The position numbers and the translations under genes are program-made. 64,000 bases of DNA from Cliona cf. orientalis (taxonomy: Eukaryota; Porifera; Demospongiae; Clionaida; Clionaidae), in NCBI GenBank assembly GCA_963930775.1, contig OZ005703.1, forward strand, positions 7,192,001-7,256,000, given 5' to 3'. How positions within the stretch are numbered: the stretch's first letter is position 1; each line of letters opens with the position of its first letter. This document shows, one piece after another, positions 23,700 to 37,039 of the stretch. Below the pieces are notes generated by a model. It had not been told where the DNA came from. It worked only from the letters and a program-made list of their open reading frames with translations, and did not search any database.

Positions 23700-24998
23700 A
23701 TGCCGACTCGCAATCCGGAAGATTTCAAGATTGTGCTGGATCCGTCGCCCGGCGAAGGCGAAGACAGTGGGCAGCAGGTGTACCACCCAGGCTCTCAAAT
23801 AACGGGGACTCTGTTCGTCAAGGTGACAGGCTCTTCGCCGCAAGAAATCGACAATATTGTGATCAATCTGCAGGGCGAGGGGCAAGTGCGCTGGACGAAA
23901 ACACACGTGCACATAACCGGGAACAATGGCATCTCGAACTTCTACACCACAGAATCCGTGCGCAAAGCTAACAAAGTGTATATTGATCTGACGAAAACCT
24001 TGTGGAGTAAGAGTGAGACACCAGATGGTAGCCTACCATTAGGAGAACACAGTTTCCCATTTCACTTCGTTCTTCCACCAAGAGTTCCATCAACTCATGA
24101 AAGTGATATACCGTATATCCCAGGTCAGCTTTACGTAGGTGACAAAGGTAACGGGTGGACAAGGTACACCCTAAAGGCTCACATGAATAGGAGACACCCA
24201 CGAACGGACCATGTTCATACTGAAAAGCAATTGACCATCAAAGAGTATGTGGACATATCATCCATTCCCCAGCTTCAGCTACCTGTCAATAAACAGGTCC
24301 GTAAAGCAGCTGGTTGTTGCTTTAGTTGCATTTCGGGCACTGTGGTTGCAACAATGACGCTGCCCAAGACTGGCTTTTATGTCAATGAAGACATTCCGTA
24401 TCGCGTAACAATCGAAAATGGAGGTAGTCAACCTGTCGAGGCAACAGCAACTTTGGAGGAGCGCATCGTCTATCATACCCGATTTCGAAAATGTTACCCT
24501 AAGAAAGTCGTGCATGCCACTGCAAACAATGGTCCCGTGCAGCCAGGAGAAACTACCACGCTCACCCCCGAAGTGCAAGTGTTCAAGATTCCATCATCTG
24601 TGATAGTAATAGTGAACTCAGTTATCATCAAGCAATCCTTTTTCCTAAAGGTGAAAGTGCGTGTCCCCAATGTCATCTTTAATCCGATTATAATCTGCCC
24701 ACTGGTCATCAGCAATGGCAAACCAGATGAAATCACACATCCTGAGGAAGTGATATCAATCAGTGAAGTCATTCCATCGCCCCCTCAAAATGAAATCAGC
24801 CCATCCTCTGCACCCCCTCCAAGCTATAGTCAACCAGTGCCACCCTCCTCCTCTAATAATTCTGCCGGACATTCTGATATTCCTATGAAAAAGGTTGGTG
24901 GTTCCCCTGCTAAATCCGGCGCTTTTGCTTCAGAGTCAGAGTCTGCTCTTACAGCTACTGCACCCCCTTCCTATCAGGAAACCATCAAGAATTATTGA
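23700..24998 (+). CDS. Alpha-arrestin (arrestin domain-containing protein)
   Basis: Intronless ORF of 432 residues. It has an arrestin N domain (about 8-180; GSQITGTLFVKV, FPFHFVLPP, YTLKAHMNR) and C domain (about 200-345; LPKTGFYVNEDIPYRVTIEN). The tail is Ser/Pro-rich with two PPSY motifs, which recruit WW domains of NEDD4-type ubiquitin ligases. Alpha-arrestins act as adaptors that direct ubiquitination and endocytosis of membrane proteins. The start is the first ATG of the frame and lies about 70 bp after a TATA-like sequence. The closest animal relatives are ARRDC-type proteins. No specific orthologue can be named. Confidence 0.9.
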   Translation: MPTRNPEDFKIVLDPSPGEGEDSGQQVYHPGSQITGTLFVKVTGSSPQEIDNIVINLQGEGQVRWTKTHVHITGNNGISNFYTTESVRKANKVYIDLTKTLWSKSETPDGSLPLGEHSFPFHFVLPPRVPSTHESDIPYIPGQLYVGDKGNGWTRYTLKAHMNRRHPRTDHVHTEKQLTIKEYVDISSIPQLQLPVNKQVRKAAGCCFSCISGTVVATMTLPKTGFYVNEDIPYRVTIENGGSQPVEATATLEERIVYHTRFRKCYPKKVVHATANNGPVQPGETTTLTPEVQVFKIPSSVIVIVNSVIIKQSFFLKVKVRVPNVIFNPIIICPLVISNGKPDEITHPEEVISISEVIPSPPQNEISPSSAPPPSYSQPVPPSSSNNSAGHSDIPMKKVGGSPAKSGAFASESESALTATAPPSYQETIKNY

Positions 24999-25203
24999 AT
25001 GACATTGTATTATTTTGGAGGAGTAAATTTCTACTATTTTTATACTAATTCACCCATCCTCGTTGAATAATAATTAATTTTTTTATTATTGTGCAATGTG
25101 CATAGCTACACCCACTTTTTTATACAAAAATTACGGTTATCATAATATTATACATAATATTAATTATACTGAGTGAATATTGAATGCACACTTATGACTA
25201 AAA

Positions 25204-25257
25204 TTAATGTTCTGGAAATTAGCAAAGAACACCAAAATCGAATCAAAATTAATATTG
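25204..25257 (-). pseudogene. Relic of a PTP D2 last exon
   Basis: Just downstream of the single-domain PTP stop, the minus strand reads NINFDSILVFFANFQNI. This parallels the final exon of the neighbouring receptor PTP ([20 protein letters not shown], then QNI and stop). It is the remains of a deleted second phosphatase domain. Confidence 0.7.
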
Positions 25258-25260
25258 AAA

Positions 25261-27256
25261 TTAGATCTTAGACGTTGTTCTTTCCAGTTTGACAGCAGTA
25301 ATCTCTGCATCACCACTAGTACTGGTAATGTGCTCCACAATAGTATCATGAATGAATGCAAATTGCTTCTACATTTTAAATCAATAATAAAATAATAATA
25401 AAACTTGCCGATATTTCGACTAGATGCTCTAGTCATCCTCAGGGCAAAAGACAATAATAATGAGCTATCAGCTAAGGTCATACTCAATGATATTGTACTG
25501 TCATAATGTGTAATTTAAAAACGCGCTGTTTTCCGGTAAAAGTCGTCAATCGCTCATAATACGTTATGAGAATTCGTGTTAGATTGGATCATACGTTGTA
25601 TTCGATTAACTACGGTACTTTCTGTTATATCAAAGAAGTGTTAACCAAAAGGAATGGAAAAATTAAACTTGATGTAGGATCAACATGGCAACATGACCCT
25701 ACTTCAGATACGTTAACACCTCTTTAGTATCACCATTCTCTTGTCCATGCTACTGTTATGCATGTCTCTATGGTTGAGTTTTGTGCATAAGTTTCCTACG
25801 TTTTTCAGCTAGGCTAGTAGCTAGCTACTATGCATTGTGATTGTTCTGGACTCACATAGTTTTGAACCATCTTCATTCTTTTTTGTCGGATTTTAGTGAT
25901 GGTTCCAGGGATGTCCACCACCTGCTCTTTCTCCATCTGCTCCAAGCTGTTGTCAATAGCAATATAGGTGCCCGTGCGTCCAACACCAGCACTATGAACA
26001 AAAAGAAAAAAATTTAATGATAGTAATATTGTTATAAAGACGTGTACTGAGATTCATGGCAGCTATACTGCATGTCTAGCTACCTGCAGTGTATAAGCAT
26101 AGGTTCTCTGAAAGGGTGATGCTGAGCCTTCACTCTCCTATAGAACGAGAGTAGTGACATTTCCAACTCTGGCACTCCACGATCTGGCCAGGCAGTATAG
26201 TGGAATTGTGTCACCTTGCGTGAATGCTCGTAGCCAAGCTTAAAAATAGACAACTTTTTAATACCGGCACTAAAAATTAATGCATATATAATTATTTACT
26301 GATACTGATAAAGTTCTGATGATGTAATCAGCAAAGATTTGCTGATTGGTAACGATCACTTGGAAAGGTCCATACTGCTTCTTTCCACTGTCAGGCCAAT
26401 ACTGCTGACACTTGAACCTGTTCACCTCATTCGTCAACATGACGATAACGGAAACTCGCTCCTGCCAAATTAACAACCAGAAATCCATTTCTTTGTCTGG
26501 CAGGGGACCTTATGAAAATATTAACTTGATTAGATCAGAGATCTCATTATAAGTCACGGTTGTATACATGTGGACATTGAGTAATTATTAATTACCTTGA
26601 GCAGCAATGAACTTGTTCGGAACTGAATAGCCCTACAGTCAAGAGTGCACTATATAATTTAGGCATACATTAGACTAAGCAATGTTCAATAAAAAGATCA
26701 CTTCCTTGACTTGACATCGTAATAACATGCATAGTCCATTATGTATAGTGGATACTCATGCATGCACATGTAAATTTAACATAATACATCAATATAGGAC
26801 GCGTTGATGTAGTCACTGTTGCAGTCCTGATGACCAGGAAGGGGCTTTAGAGTGATGAGGTTGTCATCATCTGCATGCATTAGTTCAATAAATAATATTA
26901 TTATTACAATGCTGCGGCGTATTATTATGATGAAGCAATTAACTATGCGGCCAGGACTTACATACAACAATATTCTGACATCTGTTGAGATGGCATCTTT
27001 GTGGATCAGTGGCATAACTTGTACTTCGACCATTCTCACCACTGTCCAGTGCCTATTATTATTCATTAAAAAGAGTTAATAATCTCAATCCAGCCAAACT
27101 GTGGCAGATATATTAGTATCATTAAAAACTTACCTGAAAGAGGTCTTGGAATGGTTGATTCATATCGGTATGAAGCTCAGCAACATACTTTGTGAAGTCA
27201 GAAACAGGTATAGGCTTGGAGTAAACAATCTCGCGATCGGTTACCGCGATAGCCAT
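25261..27256 (-). CDS. Single-domain cytosolic protein tyrosine phosphatase
   Basis: It begins at the ATG at 27256 ([20 protein letters not shown]) and ends at TAA 25261-25263 (LERTTSKI). Exons cover the N-terminal lead, the substrate loop ([10 protein letters not shown]), the WPD loop ([12 protein letters not shown]), and the P-loop split across exons (LIHC, then [15 protein letters not shown]). They end with a D1-type C-terminus ([12 protein letters not shown]). All catalytic residues are present (Asp of WPD, Cys, Arg), so it should be active. The lead and intron positions match D1 of the receptor PTP upstream (27551-33414). There is no ectodomain or TM exon before the start and D2 is reduced to a relic, so it is a truncated tandem duplicate now living as a cytosolic enzyme. 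Confidence 0.82.
25513..25618. repeat. Dispersed repeat with the empty MITE site
   Basis: Matches 1836-2155 without the 194-bp insert. The TA at 25565-25566 is the unoccupied target. It lies in the last intron region of the single-domain PTP gene. Confidence 0.65.
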
Positions 27257-27550
27257 TCTGATCTGCGCATAGATCGATGATGATCTCGACTGCGCATGCT
27301 CAGTTGATCGTTCAATCGACGTCTTTTGTCAAGCCTTTTGTTCTATGTTAGCGTAGCAACTGCAATATTTGCCCCGCGCGAGCATGCGCATCAAGGGAGC
27401 AGTTTGTTGTCAGTATGAGTCTACTAGAGACTAGGCATAATATTATTATTATGAGCGACACAATAATTAGATCTACAGGTACAATCATACTGAGTGAAAA
27501 CCAATGAATTTTGAATGATTGAATACACACCATTATGATAATAATTATGG

Positions 27551-30500
27551 CTAAATGTTCTGAAAATTGGCATAAGTATCAAAGGATTCCAAAAACACCA
27601 AGACAGAATCAAAGATTAACTTAAAGTTATCCTGCAAGTGGAAAAAAAACGTTTAATGGTAGATACACTCTTGCTTTTCTATACTCACCACAGTGGGGAC
27701 AGCTCCTGGTTTCTGTGCTCGCAGAGCCTTGACGACCTGGAACACATCCACCACTCCCTCTGTCTTGCATCTCTCAATGGTGGTGGCAATGGCACAGAAC
27801 ATTCCACTGCGAGTCACTGTATCACTGCAGTGGACAACAATGGGTTTATTGCCGGATCTTATCTGGACCTTGGTCATCTCCTCAATCACATCAGTGATAC
27901 TCTTCAGGTTGGAGCAACAACCATTGGCTTTCCAGCTGGTTATGTGCAACTGTGTCACATGGTTTGCTTTCTGAGTCTGTCACAAGATATATTATGGCAA
28001 TGGTCGTCAAAATTACAAATGCATGTATGTACCCTAGTATCCATGACAGAGAGATCTCTGATAACAAACCCCTCCAGTGGCTCTTCTCCCATCAGCTCAA
28101 CAGTGTACTCTCCATACTGGCAGATTCCACTGCTGGGCCAGTACTGAGCACTTGCCTCCTCCCCTCTCTCCACCAGGTCCGACAGCATCACAACCACAGC
28201 ACTCCCACGATCGTAGATCATCTTCCAGAAATTTCTCACAGTTGATCTTAGCGGGCCTTGAGCAATAATGAAAGCTTTCTTCTGTTTATAGCCCTATAAA
28301 TATTATGCATACAAGTCCAGAATCAACAATGCATCAGGTCCTGCGCTATAGCTTATTATTACATTGACATATACTGCATGGATGTAGTCCGGCTGCTCTC
28401 CCTTAAGTATAACCCTCCAGTGATCAGCTGCAGAATTAAAAATGTTATAGCTACATGCTGCAAATATAATTAAGTAGAGGAAGTAGCTGTGGCTAACGGC
28501 ATTGTGTGTTTGTGACACCTCGATCATCATCCATACACACCATAGCATTAAGATCGATACAAGGCGCATCCAACTCATCAGTAATGCTAATGTAAACAGC
28601 CAGTGGTAGCTAACTAAACCACAATAATGTTTGCTACAGCTAGTTCTACATTCTTCCTTCCTTTTACGTACGTATCCTTGCTGTTGCTATGCTTGTAGCT
28701 ACCTGGTAAAAAGTTGTTGTCCCTATTCTTCTCAGGGTACATGAGAGCAGCTGTACACTGAACTTCGTTTGGATTCGGGGAGACCTGTTCCAGAATCTAT
28801 AAAAATTATTAATACATTGTCAAAACTTTAATTTGTATGACAATGATAATTACAGAACCTTCATCTGGTACTGGAAGCCATTACTCTTCCTCATCTTAGT
28901 AATAGCCACTCTCAAGTTGGTGGCCGAGATTTGAGTATCTCCACAGGTCACAGATTCCAGGATAGCATCGTGGATGAAAATGAATTGCTCCTGAATCATG
29001 AAATTGTGGACTTCATCTATTATAGAGCATGCATGCATGGCCATAGATTTATTAGTGTCTCACAGAATTTTGGACCATTTTCATTCTTCTCTGCCTCATC
29101 TTGGTAATGGCTCCAGGGACATCTGCTATTTTCTCTGCCTCAAGCTGTTCCAGAAGGTTGTCAATAGCAATAAATGTACCAGTACGACCAATGCCAGCGC
29201 TGTGCATGGAGAAAATTTATTTAAACAACACTGATAGTCTTGTAAGCATCAATGGTTCTACTGTACCTGCAGTGAACAAGAATAGGTCCCCTGGAGGAGG
29301 GGTGGTGCTGAGCCTTCACTCTCCTGTGGAAGGCCAATACAGAAGTGGCATAGTCTGGTACTCCATGATCGGGCCAGGCAGTGAAGTGGTATTGAATCAC
29401 CTTATGGGAACGCCCTGCTGAGTCCAACTGCATGACATTGTGTATACAGTAACTGATCAGTCGACGTATAATTATTACAGTATTTATGTCAGATCTGATT
29501 TACCAAGACTGAGAGAGTTCTAATGGTGTAGTCTGCAAAGATCTGCTGATCAGTTATGATCACTTGGAAGGGACCAAACTGCTGTTTTCCACTCTCTGGC
29601 CAATATTGCTGACACTTGATACGATTTCCCTCCATCACGTTGGTTACCATGACAATGATAGGGGGATGCTCCTGCCAAATTAGTCTCCAAAAGTCCACCA
29701 ATGTAGTCAGTATAGGACCTATAATAATATTGAAGAATCAAGCAGGATCCTGTACACATGCTTTATATTATTTTTCATGTTACCTTGAGTGGCAATAAAC
29801 TTATCAGGAGCTGAGTATCCCTACAATAGAATGATAATTAATAACCATAGCTCATTGTTACGGTAGTTAATTTTAAGACTTGATCTCACATCAATATAGC
29901 AGGCATTAATGTAGTCACCCTGGCAATCAATAGCCTCTGGAATGGACTTTAGGACGATGCGATTATCGTCATCTGTTATTGTGGAGGAATAGCATAGCAG
30001 TCACTTAGAGCACTGTTGACACTTACAAACAACAATATTTTTGAATCTGTTGAGTGCTTTTCTTTCGGGATCAAAGGCATAGCTTGTTTTGTGATCCTTC
30101 TCTCCACTATCCAAATTCTGATGTGATAAACTTATAATATGATTTCAAATTCTGCTTATGGGCTACATAGCTATCAAGTTTCCTTTACCCAGTTTATCAA
30201 AACTATTGTCAATGATCATAAACAGCCCACAACCGAAAGGTAATTATGTGTATGTGTGTGTGCGTGCTGCAAACCTTGTAGAGTGCAATAAATGGCTGGT
30301 TGGAATTAGCATGAAGTTCAGCCACATACTTCCCAAACTCAAGAACAGGAATAGGCCTTGAAGATACTGCATCTTGATTCCCATCTGCCACACACGATTC
30401 TTCTTCCTTTTTAACTGCTAAGGTCACCTCCTTCTCTTCAGAGCCATATTCATTGGCAGCCACTGCTTTGTAGACTCCAGAGTGCTTCAGCTCCACAGAT

Positions 30501-33414
30501 GGAATGGTCAGGCTCCCGTCTGACTCAATCTCACGGGCATAGTCTTCTCTGACTAGCTCCCCATCGTGGTACCAGGTCACTGTTGGCTGTGGCTCTCCAT
30601 TTATCTCTATCTTAAAGTACAGCCCTTCTCCCTCAGTGATAGCAACATCAGATGGAAACATACTAATCACAGGAACTATATTATTACATTAGAGCTAGCG
30701 TAATGAGAGTGACCAGAGTATTATATACAATAATAATTAGCTATCCTTACTCCTTTGCTGTTTTTCCTGTCTTGTATTTCGAAAATCAAGATCACTGTAG
30801 ATAACAGGGGACTGGGAGGTGAACTCTTTGTGTGTTGTCGATGTTTTATGACGTCTAAATTAAATCATAAGTGTATGATTATGATAATTACACAAAAGTT
30901 TCATAAAGAATCACCTTTGAAGAAATATCGTGGCAATAATGATGATGATTATGACCGAAATGATTATTAGAATAAAGATCGTAGCTGCTCCTGCAGCAAC
31001 AACAGCACTGTTGCTGGAATTGCTTTCTCGTTCCTGTTCATTATGACCTGATTCTGAATTACTGGATCCGGCTTGATTATTATCACTGACAGTGTCTAAT
31101 TGGAAGTCAGTATAATAATCATAATATATTCGTGTATTATCAGATTCTAACCTTCACTTATGCTGGCTACTGGACCAGGTGCAGTGCTAGTTTGCAGTTT
31201 ACAGTGCTCATCTCCAGATACCATTCCCAGAGAAGTACTGTCGCTCACATTGATACAGATTGTGACATTATTGCTTGTTGCATCAGGTACTTTACAACAA
31301 AACTGTCCAGTCACTGCTGCCATAGTGGCATTTATCCTCAAATTTAGACGCACAACACTACGATCTCTGTTCCTGTAAAATCCATGATGAGAATCTTTTG
31401 AACTTAAAACTCTACTTCCATTGGGATAGAACCAGTTGCCTCGTGGTCTACCAGTCCCGGGTACTTGCAATTGATCGCTTCTGCAACACTCTTGAAGATC
31501 AGTAAAGCAGAGCAGAGCATCAGATCCTTCTCCAATCTCACTGATGGGAATTATGCTGCCATTTTTGGTATAGATTTTGCAATTAGATTTCAGATATACA
31601 CCTAATGAGTACAAAATTAAATGAAGTAGCTATAGTTATTTTGAGTAGCTATAAAATTACCAGTAGTCACTTTTAGAACATTTGATGAGGTATTTAGTTT
31701 ATTGTCATTGATGAAGATTGAAGATGGGTGTGCTCTAGCAGTAGCCACACAGCTGTAGTTTCCAGAGTCATTCCGGTTAAAGGAAACTATCTGGTGGGTA
31801 TAGGCTGAAGTGGTGCCATTTATGGCTGGTTGAGACAGATTCATGGGTATAGATCCATTCCTGTATAATGTCACCTCCAACTTGATTAGCTCAAGATCTG
31901 ACTCCACCAGTTCACTCATTTCCACAATACAAGTGAGATTAACAGATGCTCCTTCAATGACAGGATTAGGGTGGGTACTTGTAATAGTTACATTTATCAC
32001 GGGAACTGTATGCATAAAAACAATATGACTAGTTAAATATTTTACTCTACTTTGCATGTGGACCAGCTAGTGCATGCAGCTCACTCTGAATGTGGAGACT
32101 GTGAGAATTGTTTGCACAAATGGCTTCAAATTCACTGAGCGAGGTGGAAGTAACGTTGATTTCACAAGTGTACTCTCCAGCATCAGAGAGTTTTAATGAA
32201 GGAAATGATAGAACCTTGGTGCTCTGAATCGTAGTTAGGGTACTACCATTGGATTTAGTCCACTGATAGTTTATGCTGTCATCTGGTACATCCGGGACAA
32301 GGTATCCAATTCCAACAACATTGCATGTGAGATGGTAGCCACGATTGAGCGAACGAGTGCCACTTTCAGTGATACTGACAGTAATGGCTTAATGAAAAGA
32401 ATACAAGGTTAAATCTATAAATTACTCATTGCTTAGCATAATAGCTAGCTACCTTTCACAATAACGTTAGTACTTGCTACTAATCTTTCGTTCCCCCCAA
32501 GGCGGCACGTGTACAATCCCGAGTGAGCTGATTCTGACAAAGCAGGAAACCGCAAAGTACTGGTGTAGGTATTGCTATTGTTTGTCACATTAGATACTGC
32601 CACATTAAGGGGGAGAGACTCAGAGTAGTTAAAGAACCACTTAAATGATGGAGAAGGGACACAGCCAGATGATGGAATTATAATATGAGCTGAACAGTTC
32701 AGCATGAAACCTGTTAACTTTTCTCCAACAACTCTAGTAGCATTGAAGCCAGCTGGCCAAGAGAGGACCACTTTTTCAATATCCACTATGAAGAAGAATG
32801 CATACAAGGTTAGAAATTATGCATGATGCTGGGGAGAATGTTACATACAAATATTGATGTAATAGATCTGATTGTGGTCCTCACTGTTGGGTACCTCACA
32901 ACGAAAGCGACCTCTCTCCGGTGGTGAAATTGTGGAATTATCGGCAGTGACATTTCTCTCAATAAACAGGCGTAATTTCCTTGCCCCCCTGTTCCTCACA
33001 AAGTTAGGAGAATCACTTGTAATAATATCTTTTTTGCTCATGACAGTGCTCCCATTGGGAAAATACCAATTTCCCACAGGTCCAGTCATTGTAGTTTCTT
33101 TATTACAGCAATTAGTAAGATTAGTGTTACATTCAAGCGTCACATTGTCCAGATTTAGAAGATCAATGGAAACATAGCCGTCATTCTCTACATTGGCCCC
33201 CATGATAGTCACATTAACTCCAGTAGGTTCTATATCAGGAAGGCATTGACATAATCAGAGTTATCCCACTTCATTATCAGTGCTTAATAAGGTGCTTAAG
33301 CTTACCACTCGATGCAGTAGCTGGTGCTTGAGTACTCATGATCACCAGCTGTCCTTCATACAGTAGTAGCAGCTGAATGGTGAGAAATGCTTTAAGATCA
33401 TTCTTTGCATCCAT
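27551..33414 (-). CDS. Receptor protein tyrosine phosphatase with Ig ectodomain
   Basis: The start at 33414 begins a leader exon with a hydrophobic stretch ([12 protein letters not shown]). Ectodomain exons follow in this order: a CC-type Ig-like module (about 32848-33226), three Ig domains (32450-32787, 32090-32388, 31660-32010), and a second CC-type module (31155-31600). A single TM ([20 protein letters not shown]) is at 30915-31095. Inside the cell come a basic juxtamembrane exon with [10 protein letters not shown], then an I-set Ig domain fused to the D1 lead (30275-30675), which is topologically odd. D1 is active ([20 protein letters not shown]). D2 (about 27551-28830) has [10 protein letters not shown] and TSWKANG, so it keeps CX5R but lacks WPD and is probably inactive. 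The gene ends at 27551 (DTYANFQNI). It probably reads a cell-surface ligand and dephosphorylates tyrosines. The ligand is unknown. Confidence 0.85.
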
Positions 33415-33952
33415 GATGCTAGCTAGTCTTGATCAGCAAACTTAGCTCAAGTAGCTATAGTTTGCTACTTTTTGTGCTCAAAAATTTGCTTCCGTTGCAA
33501 TTTCCTGTTCCCGTTTGCATGGCACTGAATATTTATACCTCTCTGGAATGTTGTGGTAGTAATCATTAATGCATATAGTGTAAACTGTAGTGAGGCTGTC
33601 CCCTTAATTAATATTAAATTTTGAGCCTATCACTACAGCTACAAATACCAAAAACTTAAGACTTTTAGTGGCAGGCAAGGATGGTAGTTGAGTGCCACTT
33701 ATCCTAGCTGGCGTAATTATTATTCTATATATTATATAATAATAATAATATGGTGATAATGGGAACACTACACTCTGTTACTCAACATTAATTAATTTTT
33801 ATTATGCACACAAATCATAAGCGAAAATACATTTCTTGAAAGCTGTGCTGGTGTTCATAATGAATGAATGGCTACAATATTATACGATAGAAATAGTTAA
33901 ACGTGATGATACAATAGATAGACTTTTTAGGAGCAAGAGAAGTTGGAATAAA
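33415..33952. other. Intergenic, no gene seen
   Basis: AT-rich sequence between the receptor PTP start and the FAF1 stop. It holds only TA-rich low-complexity DNA. Confidence 0.5.
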
Positions 33953-35011
33953 TTATCTTTCTTCTAGAAAGAGTGTTTCTTGAGGACAGAGTTGAGCTTG
34001 CTCCAGCGTTACACTCCAGTCCATTTCTGTTAACTATATTATTATGAGTCAAAGAGGATAAAATTATCGATAATAATTATTATCATAAGAAAATGGTTTA
34101 GTGACTTACATCTTTCCTAGGAAAACTTCTTAAAATCTTGTACTCCGATGCTAGATACTCTTTTGATCCCAGGTAGTTAAACAAATCCTGGAGTTGGCAA
34201 AACACAACGATTGTTAATAAAACAAACTTTAATGTACAAAAACACTTGTGACTTAGTTTTCGTTTACTTTATAAAATAGCATGACCGTGTATATACACTA
34301 TAGCAGGAAACTTTCGAGGGAGAAACCTTTCGCGGATTGGTAGGACAGGAGGAGAAAACTTTCGTGAAAATCAATGTTGCATAGATGGGTATGGCATGCC
34401 TAACTTTCATAGAGAAAACTTTTGCGGGTGGCTATCTATATTATTATACAATATAAATCGCAAAATTCGTGAAGGTTTTCTCCCTTGAAAGTTTCCTGCT
34501 ATACAGTATCTACTGATCCTCCACCCATACCTGTAGTGTATGTGTTGCTAAGAATCTTCTTTGTTGCTGCTGCCCATCTGGAAATCGTATTCGAAATGTA
34601 CACAGTTTCTCTCCAACATCTGCTGAAGGTTCGTCTGGTACACAAATGCTCATGCTTTCAATCTTAGCCTATAGAATACAAATAAACATGGTCAACAACG
34701 CCTAGTTAAACTTTCAAATACATGCATGTGGGTGCAACCACTATTACTGATGTATGGCACATAATTCCTTACTATTCTCGCTTGCTTCTCCTCCTCTTCA
34801 GCTCTCTCCTTCTCCAATCGTTGCCGCTCCTAAAATGTTAGGTAAGGTCGTCATTCTCACATGTACAAATGCAGTTTTTATATTTAACTACCTTTTCTCT
34901 GTCAGCGTCCAGTGACGCTTGATATGCTCTGTTCTGCTCAGCGATCATGGACTCTCGAGCTAGCCTGTCTTGCTGCAGTGGAGAGAGAGAGAGAGAGAAA
35001 GAGAGAGTGAG

Positions 35012-35094
<83 letters not shown>

Positions 35095-36994
35095 TGTCAA
35101 AATACCATTGAGAGAGGTCAATATTAATTTTTTAAAAATTTGTTATACATACGCACCTCTTCTTGCATCTCTCTCTCGAGCTGTGCGTGGTGTTCCTCCA
35201 CAGCAGTTATCAGAGTGGTCATCAGAGCATCAAGGTTCGTCTCTCCTATTCAACACAACATACAATGCATTATATGGTATTGGAGGTATTGTAAGGTATT
35301 GCACGGTAAAGTAGGTCAGGAATCTGATTGGTCAGTTGGAGGTCCACTACTTCACTTCGCTGTCACAGTCTCGGGCCTCTGAGTGACCAATTGGATCACA
35401 GTATTTGTTACAACTATATAGTAATGTAGGTAATTGTAGGTATTGTAAGGTATTGTAGGGTAAAGTAGGCAAGGAATCTGATTGGTCAGTTGGAGGTCCA
35501 CTATTTCACTTCACTTGCCACAGCCTCGAGCCTCTGAGTGACCAATCAGATCACAATATTTGTTACAACTATATGGTAATATAGGTATTGTAGGTATTGT
35601 AAGGTATTGTAGGGTAAAGTAGGTCAGGAATCTGATTGGTCAGTTGGAGGTCCACTATTTCACTTCGCTTGTTATACCTTGAATGATGTTTCTAATGTCG
35701 ACTCCGCCCTTCATCTTGTAGACGATGAGAATACATGGGAGATGGTCCGCTCGTATCTCGTCCACGTTGCCCTTTGCACTCTTACCAAAGCTCTCTTCCA
35801 CCATCTTCAGTAGTCTGCAAAATTCACATCCCTTATAGTCAAACAATCATTTTTTTCTACGTTTACTGCGTATCTCACTTTATTCTGTATTCGTGAAAGG
35901 TGAGGTCCCAGGCCCAAGAGATAAAGTTTCTCGATAGATAGTTCACGACTGAGTCGCTGCATAGCAACTGACTGCAAAATATGTTCGAGAGGACGCTTCC
36001 ATCGTGATGCAGATAGATAAACATTGGTTTTCTCTGAGAAGAGAAAATAAGTATTACAAGTATGGTAAAAATTCATTTTTCAATAAAAAACCAAGTCTTC
36101 ATTTTAACATGGGAATGGAAAGAGTACATATCTTTACAAATCCCACCCACAACCACACCCCATAATAAATCTCTTCCTGGGAAATACCATCATTCATCTG
36201 ACTCAAACATGACCTACCGTTCCACTACTAGCTGATCCTGAAGTTGCCTCCTTCACCGCGGCCGAGAGTGCTCCGACGTAGAAGAGAGGGTGCGTTGGTC
36301 CGTAGCGCTGCTCAAAGTTACGTGCAAAGTGTTGCAGTGCGATGTCAGGACTGCAGCCCTGAGGCATGAGCGGCCGTTTCATCGCTCGGACTGAAGCATC
36401 GTCACTGGTACTGCTGACGTCAGCAGTAAAGAAGTTGTCGTCTAGACTCTCATACACATCTGGGTGCTGAGATTGAGTTAGTGCGTGAGAGAGAGATGGA
36501 GAGAGAGAGAAAGCAGTATGTATGTACATGTATGTTGCACGATCATTAGATGAATATTTATTGGTACATGTAGTTGCCTAGCAGCCAAAGTTTTTATAGG
36601 TAATTTGCCGGCTATGGGAAGGGGTTGGGTCATCATAAAGTAGGCCAATGATAAATAGAGGTCAACTACCAACAAAATAGTTATCTGACAGTAATTGGGA
36701 TGCATTCAACTATGCATCTCATGTACCCCAATTACTGTCAGATAACTATTATAATATTATGTGTATATACACGTGATTCCGGTGTGCACCATTAAATATG
36801 CCTATAACAGCTTGAATGAATTAGTAAAGGTTGCAATCATCACGTGCCATACCTCTTCTTCATCTTCTGACAGCTGCTCTACTGCTTCACTGTACCGGGA
36901 GGAGGAGGAGGGGCAAGGGGAGGGGCTAGGACTGCTACTATGAACCGTCACAGGCTGGAGAATAGCAACATAAACCAATCACTAGACTAGTCAG

Positions 36995-37039
<45 letters not shown>

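Noticed and set aside
34970-35314. Arg/Glu repeat ORF on the plus strand
   Set aside because: Translation of the (GA)n microsatellite in a FAF1 intron.
35284-35672. Possible CRISPR-like array
   Set aside because: The 154-bp units are fully repeated with no unique spacers, and the genome is eukaryotic.
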